64,000 bases of DNA from JABDGM01 sp963738665. GTDB lineage: Bacteria > Planctomycetota > Planctomycetia > Pirellulales > Lacipirellulaceae. The stretch covers positions 62,001-126,000 of the forward strand of contig CAVTXL010000005.1 of assembly GCA_963738665.1 (NCBI GenBank), given 5' to 3'. The position numbers and the translations under genes are program-made. This document shows, in pieces, positions 58,384 through 64,000 of the stretch (position 1 is its first letter; every line of letters starts with the position of its first letter). The notes under the pieces were generated by a model, which did not search any database, had not been told where the DNA came from, and saw only the letters and a program-made list of their open reading frames with translations.

Positions 58384-58410
58384 GTTGTGGCCGGTCTCCT
58401 GACCGTGCCA
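58384..58410 (+). repeat. REP copy upstream of dnaJ
   Basis: GTTGTGGCCGGTCTCC then TGACCGTGCCA: the RAYT-flanking REP with one extra T in the hairpin loop. It is in the same orientation as the left RAYT repeat and ends 24 bases before the dnaJ start. Confidence 0.75.
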
Positions 58411-58434
58411 CGACCTGATGTGTGCCTACTACCC

Positions 58435-59575
58435 ATGGCCATTCAGCGCGATTATTACGATATCCTGGGTGTCGAGCGCGCCGGCCGCCAGCGGAGACAT
58501 TGCGTCCGCCTATCGCAAGCTGGCCGTCAAATATCATCCCGATAAGAACCCCGGCGACCAGGACGCGATCGAGCGCTTCAAAGAAGCCTCCGAGGCCTTC
58601 GAGGTGCTCAACGACCCGGAGAAGCGCGGCCGCTACGATCGCTTCGGCCACGCAGGCCTGAACGGCCAATTCGGCGCTCACCATTTCACCGACGTGGAAG
58701 ACATCTTCTCGGCGTTCGGCGATTTGTTTGGCGACCTGTTCGGCGGCGGCGGCCGCCGTGCGAGCCGCGCCCGGCCCGGCCGCGACGTCCGCTGCGACGT
58801 GACGCTGACGCTCAAAGAAGCTGCTCAGGGCTGCACGAAGACGGTCGAGTTTCAGCGGCACGACCGTTGCGAGACGTGCGGTGGCACCGGAGCCGCCAAG
58901 GGCAGCCGCCGCGAGGTGTGCAGCTACTGCCGCGGCCAGGGCCGCGTAATTCAGTCGGCAGGCATCGTGCGGATTCAGACGACGTGCCCCAACTGCCACG
59001 GCGAGGGTTCGGTGATCAAGCAGCCCTGCCCCGATTGCCGCGGCAGCGGCATGAAGCTGAAGAAGGTGACGACCGAGGTGCAAATCCCGGCCGGCGTCGA
59101 CGACGAGATGCGGGTCCGCATTCCCGGCCAGGGCGAGCCCAGCCCCAACGGCGGCCCGCCCGGCGATTGCTACTGCTTCATCTCGGTGCTGCCGCATCCG
59201 CTGTTCGAGCGCGACGGCCAGCATCTCGTGTGCCGTGTTCCCATCACCTATTCGCAGGCGGCCCTGGGTACCACGCTCGAGGTGCCCACACTCGACGGCC
59301 GCGGCGAGGTGGACTTGCCGGCGGGCACGCAATCCGGCGCCGTGTTCCGCATGGATGGCAAAGGCCTGCCCGACCCGCGGCGGCGCGGCCTGGGCGACTT
59401 GTTCGTTCAAGTCGTGATCGAAGTGCCGAAAAAGCTCAGTAAAGAGGAACAGGTTTTGCTGCGGGAGTTGGCGGAACTCGAACACAAGCACGTCGTGCCC
59501 GAGCGAAAGGGCTTCTTTGAAAAACTGAAAGACTATTTCACGTCGGAAGACTCAAACGATGAGCGAAAGCAATAA
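58435..59575 (+). CDS. dnaJ: Molecular chaperone DnaJ, frameshifted near the start
   Basis: Hsp40 co-chaperone of DnaK. It starts MAIQRDYYDILGVERAG, then a one-base change at about 58482-58488 leads to ASGDIASAYRKLAVKYHPDKNPGDQDAIERFKEA, containing the HPD motif. The G/F region (FGDLFGGGGRRASRARPG) and four zinc motifs follow: CETCGGTG, CSYCRGQG, CPNCHGEG and CPDCRGSG. The C-terminal substrate domain is intact. Joined length about 380. grpE overlaps its last 17 bases, so translation is coupled. Confidence 0.95.
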
Positions 59576-60106
59576 ACAATCGGGCCAAAGTAACGCGGCC
59601 GACGATGCGGATCTGGCCAGCGATCAGGCATTCGGCGAGGCCTTGTCCGATGCCGACCAACTGGCGGCCGACTTGGCGGCCGCCAACGACCGGCTCTTGC
59701 GGCTGCAAGCCGAAATGCAGAACCTCCGCAATCGCACCTCGCGCGAAATCGCCGACGAGCGCCGCTATGCGGCCCTTCCCGTGCTGCGCGATCTGTTGCC
59801 GGTGATCGACAACATCGAGCGGGCGATCGAAGCGGCGGAAAAGGCGGGCGAGGTCGAGAATCTGCTGGCCGGCTTCCGCCTCGTGCGGCAGCAACTAACA
59901 ACCATTCTCAGCCAGCACCACTGTGAGCCGATCGAAGCGCAAGGGCAGCCGTTCGACCCGAATTTTCACCAGGCCATCTTGCAGCAGCCGTCGCCGGCAT
60001 GCCGGCCGGTACGGTGACGATGGTCACCCAAACCGGCTACCGACTGCACGATCGCGTGGTCCGGCCCGCGCAGGTGATTGTGTCGAGCGGGCCCGGCGGT
60101 GCGTAG
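59559..60106 (+). CDS. grpE: Nucleotide exchange factor GrpE, frameshifted
   Basis: Releases ADP from DnaK. It starts MSESNKQSGQSNAADD within the end of dnaJ. A long coiled coil (QLAADLAAANDRLLRLQAEMQNLRNRTSREI) leads to the head domain (LLPVIDNIERAIEAAE). Near 59995 the frame changes so that HQAILQQPSP continues with MPAGTVTMVTQTGYRLHDRVVRPAQVIVSSG and the stop at 60104-60106. The last beta-domain motif is complete. About 182 residues when joined. It is the last chaperone gene of the island. Confidence 0.92.
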
Positions 60107-60147
60107 CACCGCGGCTTTTGTCCGGTGAAACGAGGCGCCATCGTTTG

Positions 60148-60198
60148 GCAATCAACTCATAACCGTCAACCCTCAACCCTTAACCCTCAACCCTCGCC
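60148..60198. repeat. Word repeat 'AACCCTCAACCCT'
   Basis: CAACTCATAACCGTCAACCC and three further near-copies of AACCCTCAACCCT run up to the fmdB start. The same wording is at 62935-62954 (AAACCCTCAACCCGCAACTC), just before argJ. Confidence 0.55.
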
Positions 60199-60591
60199 AT
60201 GCCCACCTACGACTACGAATGCGACGCCTGCGGGCACACGTTCGAACTGTTCCAGTCGATCAGCGACCCGGTGAAAAAGAAATGCCCCGAGTGCGGCAAG
60301 CCCAAGCTCCGCCGCCTGTTCGGCACCGGCGCGGCCGTGGTGTTCAAAGGCAGCGGCTTTTACCAGACCGACTACCGCAGCGAGTCTTACAAAAAGCCGC
60401 CGAAAAGGAGAAGCCGGCAAGCGAATCGAAGTCGGAAAGCAAATCCGAAACGAAGGCCGACGCCAAAGCTCAGTCCAAAGTCGAAATCGGAAACCAAGAC
60501 ATCCACCAGCGACGGCGGCGCCGGCGGCGGCAAGAAACAGGCGAAATCGACGAACGACTACGCGCGGTGTCCAATGACCTGCCGCCGGTAG
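60199..60591 (+). CDS. FmdB-type zinc-ribbon protein, probably frameshifted in the tail
   Basis: FmdB-family zinc ribbon: MPTYDYECDACGHTFELFQS and KKKCPECGKPKLRRLFGTGAAVVFKGSGFYQTDYRS, with the CxxC pairs CDAC and CPEC. Downstream of KKPP the frame reads arginine-rich; the frame used between about 60395 and 60490 for KEKPASESKSESKSETKADA is the more natural Ser/Glu/Lys tail, so two compensating errors are likely. It overlaps the 3' end of the convergent rluA-like gene. The function is regulatory in the original fmd system, but unclear in general. Confidence 0.75.
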   Translation: MPTYDYECDACGHTFELFQSISDPVKKKCPECGKPKLRRLFGTGAAVVFKGSGFYQTDYRSESYKKPPKRRSRQANRSRKANPKRRPTPKLSPKSKSETKTSTSDGGAGGGKKQAKSTNDYARCPMTCRR

Positions 60592-61386
60592 TTGCACAGC
60601 ATTCCAAGCCGCCGACAACGGCGCCACGATGTTCACCGTTTCTTCGATCATCGGATGCCGAAACGCCAGTTGCCGCGCGTGCAGGGCGATCGCCCGCAGA
60701 CGCTCGTCGTCACACGCCTCGCCGAAAAGCTGCGTGGCGCCGTATTGCGTGTCGCCCAAAACAGGGAAACCGCGCGACGCCGCTTGCACGCGAATCTGAT
60801 GCGTGCGGCCCGTCTCAAGCTGGATCTCGAGCATCGTGACGGGCCGGCCGTGTGATTCGTCCCAACTTCTTGCCCGACCGCTATCATCTTCCTGAATCGA
60901 GCATCCAGCATCCACTTGCGAGCATCCAGCATCTAGCATCCCGCGGCCCAGCGCCCTCCAGTGCATCACCGCCAGCTTCCCCCGCGGATCATCGGCCGGG
61001 ACGACAATCGTCTGGGCCATCCCGTGCCGCTTGTGGAGGTGATTGGTCCAGGTGCCTTCGTCCGGTTCGACGTCCCCCTCGACAACGGCCCAGTAGACCT
61101 TTGTCACGGTGCGATCCTCGAACTGGGCCGCCAGCCGCTGGGCGGCCCGCACATGCCGGGCGAAGACGATCGCCCCGCTCACCGGCCGGTCGAGCCGGTG
61201 CGGCAGCCCGAGGTAGATGTTCGCCGCGGCCTCCTTCCCCTCGCGCTGGCGGTAAAACTCCTTGATGCGGACCTCCATGCTGTCGATGCCAGCCGGCGCC
61301 TGCGTGAGCACGCCCGCCGGCTTGTTCACCACCAGGCACGGCCCGCTCTCGTACAAGATTTCAAGTTGCTGGCTGGCGTCGCTCAT
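60558..61386 (-). CDS. RluA-family pseudouridine synthase with in-frame repeat insertion
   Basis: Converts uridine to pseudouridine in rRNA or tRNA. It starts MSDASQQLEILYESGPCLVVNKPAG. Motif 2 is NIYLGLPHRLDRPVSGAIVFA, with catalytic Asp in RLDR. Later blocks are EIQLETGRTHQIRVQAASRGFPVLGD and ALHARQLAFRHP. Between WRALGR and GRPVTMLEIQLETG the protein carries about 30 residues not found in the family, including GMLDAGCS and QVDAGCS, encoded by a dispersed repeat (60898-60940). The end is uncertain: an uninterrupted frame runs on to 60187 against fmdB, and a shift would place a stop at 60558. The S4 domain is absent, as in RluA types. Confidence 0.87.
60898..60940 (-). repeat. Direct word repeat inside the rluA-like gene
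   Basis: CGAGCATCCAGCATC at 60898-60912 and again at 60919-60933, 21 bases apart, followed by TAGCATC. The period equals seven codons, so the frame is kept. The theme GATGC/GCATC also occurs at 29009-29034. Confidence 0.8.
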
Positions 61387-61634
61387 CGTGGGTCGTTTGC
61401 CTCGGCGAACCTCATCAGAACAGCGTCTGTCCTGGTTCACAAGTCCGGCCACTGCGAGCCGAATGCGAACCGAACGCGAGCCCAACCAGAACGGCCGCCG
61501 AATGCCGCAACGACGACCCCGCCGGCATCTTTTAACCATGCAATACCGTACGCCGATCGACCGCCGCATATAGCGATTGCCCACAAAGCCCGTTACAATG
61601 CGCAGCACTGAATTTGCTGATATTCCAGCGTAGA

Positions 61635-61732
61635 GCGTTCTAACAAAACCGCCGGGGACTGTCCCAATTTTGCGGAGTCCGCGGAGCAAAACTGGGACTG
61701 TCCCCTCTCCGGGCCGTTTTGTTAGGCGCTCT
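61635..61732. mobile_element. Hairpin MITE upstream of argC
   Basis: Outer ends GAGCG..CTAACAAAAC and GTTTTGTTAGGCGCTC are reverse complements. Inner arms 61654-61673 and 61686-61705 match at 18 of 20 positions and contain GGGGACTGTCCC. The core GGGGACTGTC is shared with the in-frame repeat in hyuB (38843-38918). 98 bases, no gene. Confidence 0.7.
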
Positions 61733-61853
61733 TATCAACCGCTGCGGCAAATGGGCCGAGGGCGCCCAGCGGAAGCCCGGATTCGGCCCGAAAACGGTTG
61801 CAGCACGGTTCATTTGCCGCGCAGACATCAATAACTTCCCCACGGTCGGTCGT

Positions 61854-62865
61854 ATGATTCGCGTCGCCATTATCGGAGCTTCGGGCTACTCAGCCCTGGA
61901 GTTGATCAAGCTCCTCCTGAGGCATCCGCAGGTGGAAATCGCGGCCCTCACGACGCGGCAGACCGACGCCAAGCACCTGTGCCGAGGTGCACCCATCGCT
62001 CGCCGGCCGGCTCGACGTGCGGCTGGAGAATCTCACCCCCGCGCAAGTCGCCCAGCGGGCGGATGCCGTCTTTTGCTGCCTGCCGCACGGGGCCGGGGCC
62101 GGCGTCGTCGCGGCCATGCTCGAGGCCGGCAAATACGTCATCGACCTAAGTGCCGACTATCGCCTGAACGACGCCGCCGAGTATCGCCACTGGTACGGCG
62201 TCGAGCACCCGGAGCCGGCCCGGCTGGCAACGGCCGTGTATGGCCTGCCCGAGCTGTATCGCGAGCGAATCAAGCAGACGCCGCTCGTGGCGAATCCGGG
62301 CTGCTACCCGACCTCTGCGATCCTGGCGCTCGCGCCGCTGCTCGCGGCCGGGGCCGTTTCGCCTGAGGGGCTCGTCGTCGACAGCAAAAGCGGCGTCAGC
62401 GGCGGCGGCCGCGATCCGAAGCCGCAGTTTCACTTCCCCGAATGCAACGAAAGCGTCTCGGCCTACGGCGTCGGCACCCATCGCCACATGCCCGAGATCG
62501 ACCAGGTGCTCACGGACGCCGCCAAAAAGCCGGTCCGCGTCGTCTTCACGCCCCATTTGATCCCGATGGATCGCGGCATCCTCACCACCTGCTACGCCCA
62601 GCCGACCCGCGAGCTCCCAACCGAGGCGGCACTGGCGATCCTGCGTGACTACTATAAAGACGAGCCGTTCGTCCGCGTCGTCGACGGCCTGCCCGCCACA
62701 AAGCACGTCGCGAACACGAATTATTGCCACGTCACGGCCCGCGCCGTCCGCGGCCGCGTGCTCACCATCAGCGTGATCGACAACTTGATCAAAGGCGCCT
62801 CAGGCGCAGCCGTGCAAAACTTCAACTTGATGCACGGCCTCCCGGAGACAATGGCGCTGGTGTGA
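61854..62865 (+). CDS. argC: N-acetyl-gamma-glutamyl-phosphate reductase ArgC, frameshifted
   Basis: Third step of arginine biosynthesis. It starts MIRVAIIGASGYSALELIKLLLRHP, with the NADP-binding GASGYS. A frame change at about 61978 links DAKHL to AEVHPSLAGRLDVRLENL. The catalytic Cys is in NPGCYPTS, about residue 150. GTHRHMPEIDQVL and FTPHLIPMDRGILTT are further landmarks, with NFNLMHGLPETMAL at the end. About 337 residues, typical. argJ follows 93 bases downstream, with repeats between. Confidence 0.95.
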
Positions 62866-62866
62866 T

Positions 62867-62921
62867 GAGTCAAGAGCTCTTAGTCGAGAGCCAAGAGCCA
62901 GAGGCCGTCCGACTCTCGACT
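62867..62921. repeat. Word repeat of the 'AGTCGAGAG' family (second copy)
   Basis: GAGTCAAGAGCTCTTAGTCG and GAGAGCCAAGAGCC with a right-hand CGACTCTCGACT. It shares the wording with the repeat at 14351-14414. Here it separates argC from argJ, followed by a short AACCCTCAACCC run. Confidence 0.6.
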
Positions 62922-62958
62922 ACCCCCAACTCCAAACCCTCAACCCGCAACTCATTCC

Positions 62959-64000
62959 ATGTCTGTTCGCCTCCCCCAAGGCTACCGTGCCGCCGGCGTC
63001 TACTCAGGCGTCAAACGCAACACGTCGAAGCTCGATTTGGCGCTGTTCGTTTCCGACCGTCCGGCGGTCGGCGTCGGCGTCTACACGACGAACCTCGTCT
63101 GCGCCGCGCCGGTCAAGCTCGACCGCGCGCGGACGCCGAACGAGTCGATTCGCGTGGTGGCCGTGAATTCGGGCGTGGCCAACGCCTGCACGGGCGACCA
63201 GGGCGACCGCGATGCCCAGCAAATGGCTGCCTGGGCGGCCGAGGCCTGCGGCGTGGCCGAGAAGCAGGCCCTCGTGATGTCGACCGGCGTCATCGGCTCG
63301 ATGCTGCCAATGGACAAGATCAACAGCGGCCTGAAGCTGGCGGCGACGCAGCTCGGCGACGACGAGGCGGCGCTCGAGCGGGCGGCCCGCGGCATGTTGA
63401 CCACCGACACCGTCCCCAAGATCCGCGGCCGCGAGGTTTCGATCGGCGGCACGGCGACGCGCGTCACCGGCGTGGCCAAAGGGGCCGCCATGATCGGGCC
63501 GAACATGGCCACGATGCTCTCGCTCGTGATGACCGACGCCCACATCTCGGCCGGCGATGCCCACCGGGCGCTGGTCGACGCGGTCGATGAATCGTTCAAC
63601 TGCATCAGCGTCGACGGCCACATGAGCACGAACGACACGGTGCTTCTGCTGGCAAACGGCGCCGCCGGCGGGCCAAAGCTAAGCGGCAAGCCGCTGGACG
63701 ACTTTCGCGCGACGCTGTTGGAAGTCTGCGACGACCTGGCCCAATCGATACCGGCCGACGGCGAAGGGGCCACACACTTGATTACGGTCGAAGTCCACGG
63801 CTGCCGCACGCGTAGCGACGCCCGGCAAATCGGCCGCACGATCGCCGACAGCCCGCTGGTGAAAACGGCCATCGCCGGGGCCGACCCCAACTGGGGCCGC
63901 ATCGTCTCGGCGGCCGGCTACGCCGGGGTGCCCTTCGACCCGACCAAGGTGACGCTCCACCTCAACGGCCTGTTGCTCTACGAACGGGGCGCCCCGGTCG
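62959..64000 (+). CDS. argJ: Bifunctional ornithine acetyltransferase ArgJ (runs off the right edge)
   Basis: Recycles the acetyl group between ornithine and glutamate in arginine biosynthesis. It starts MSVRLPQGYRAAGVYSGVKR and is open to base 64000 (347 complete codons). The autocleavage region is KGAAMIGPNMATMLSLVMTDA, with the conserved Thr in MATML as the nucleophile. VANACTGDQGDRDAQQMA and GEGATHLITVEVHGC are further family blocks. The last 50 or so residues are beyond the window. The cleavage motif reads KGAAMI rather than the more common KGSGMI. Confidence 0.95.
   Translation, partial: MSVRLPQGYRAAGVYSGVKRNTSKLDLALFVSDRPAVGVGVYTTNLVCAAPVKLDRARTPNESIRVVAVNSGVANACTGDQGDRDAQQMAAWAAEACGVAEKQALVMSTGVIGSMLPMDKINSGLKLAATQLGDDEAALERAARGMLTTDTVPKIRGREVSIGGTATRVTGVAKGAAMIGPNMATMLSLVMTDAHISAGDAHRALVDAVDESFNCISVDGHMSTNDTVLLLANGAAGGPKLSGKPLDDFRATLLEVCDDLAQSIPADGEGATHLITVEVHGCRTRSDARQIGRTIADSPLVKTAIAGADPNWGRIVSAAGYAGVPFDPTKVTLHLNGLLLYERGAPV

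Noticed and set aside
60187..60557. Extension of the rluA-like gene across fmdB
   Set aside because: Family similarity ends near 60605; the open frame beyond it is antisense to the fmdB zinc-ribbon gene and has a low-complexity translation.

Overview
The window looks like a chromosomal segment of a planctomycete, probably from the order Pirellulales (inference). The supporting marks are planctomycete-typical families: DUF1559 pseudopilins (18802-19497, 24957-25972), PEP-CTERM and dockerin secreted proteins (19592-21507), a giant S8 protease with a planctomycete N-terminal LEPR-type motif (43622-48536), a BBP7-like outer-membrane barrel (49193-50542), a groEL-groES-groEL cluster and a sigma-70 factor with a long acidic N-terminus. 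Base composition is high GC. Both strands carry genes in short runs; no rRNA, tRNA or CRISPR array was seen.

Layout. 1-9030: NAD-dependent DNA ligase (runs off the left edge), a small planctomycete protein, a cupin, a uvrA-like gene followed by a small protein and a ThiF/MoeB-like E1 enzyme, a divergent Ser/Thr kinase and a DUF2721 membrane protein. 9115-17994: sigma factor with its terminator, enoyl-CoA hydratase, a YceI-like lipoprotein, ribosomal protein L33, recJ and a sialate O-acetylesterase. 18241-26520: surface and secretion cluster (pseudopilins, two paralogous PEP-CTERM proteins, an ABC exporter whose permease is fused to a CPBP protease, a small lipoprotein). 27005-30445: msrA, an isochorismatase-like hydrolase and hslV-hslU. 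30447-31606: a REP-associated tyrosine transposase (RAYT) between perfect 29-bp inverted REP copies, beside a hicAB toxin-antitoxin pair. 31663-41792: DUF985 cupin, amino-acid permease, a MITE, a glycine-rich RNA-binding protein, and a 5-oxoprolinase/hydantoinase A-B pair invaded by repeats. 41798-53938: M1 peptidase, giant S8 protease, BBP7 barrel, hflX, DUF4058, SDR. 54003-60591: chaperone island groEL1-groES-groEL2-dnaJ-grpE-fmdB. 60558-64000: rluA-type pseudouridine synthase, then argC-argJ (argJ runs off the right edge).

The most interesting signal is the repeat system. The window carries many short hairpin-forming repeats of at least eight families, a RAYT enclosed by its apparent cognate REP, and copies of REP-like or hairpin repeats placed inside protein-coding genes: a REP dimer and a second hairpin in frame in hyuB, a 21-bp-period repeat in frame in the rluA-like gene, and a hairpin that brings a stop codon into hyuA.

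About twenty conserved genes need one or more frame changes to read through (recJ, hslU, grpE, argC, dnaJ, groEL1 and others), mostly single C or G indels. This is best read as residual sequencing or assembly error rather than mass gene decay. Those genes are given their full homologous span here, with the frame-change positions stated.
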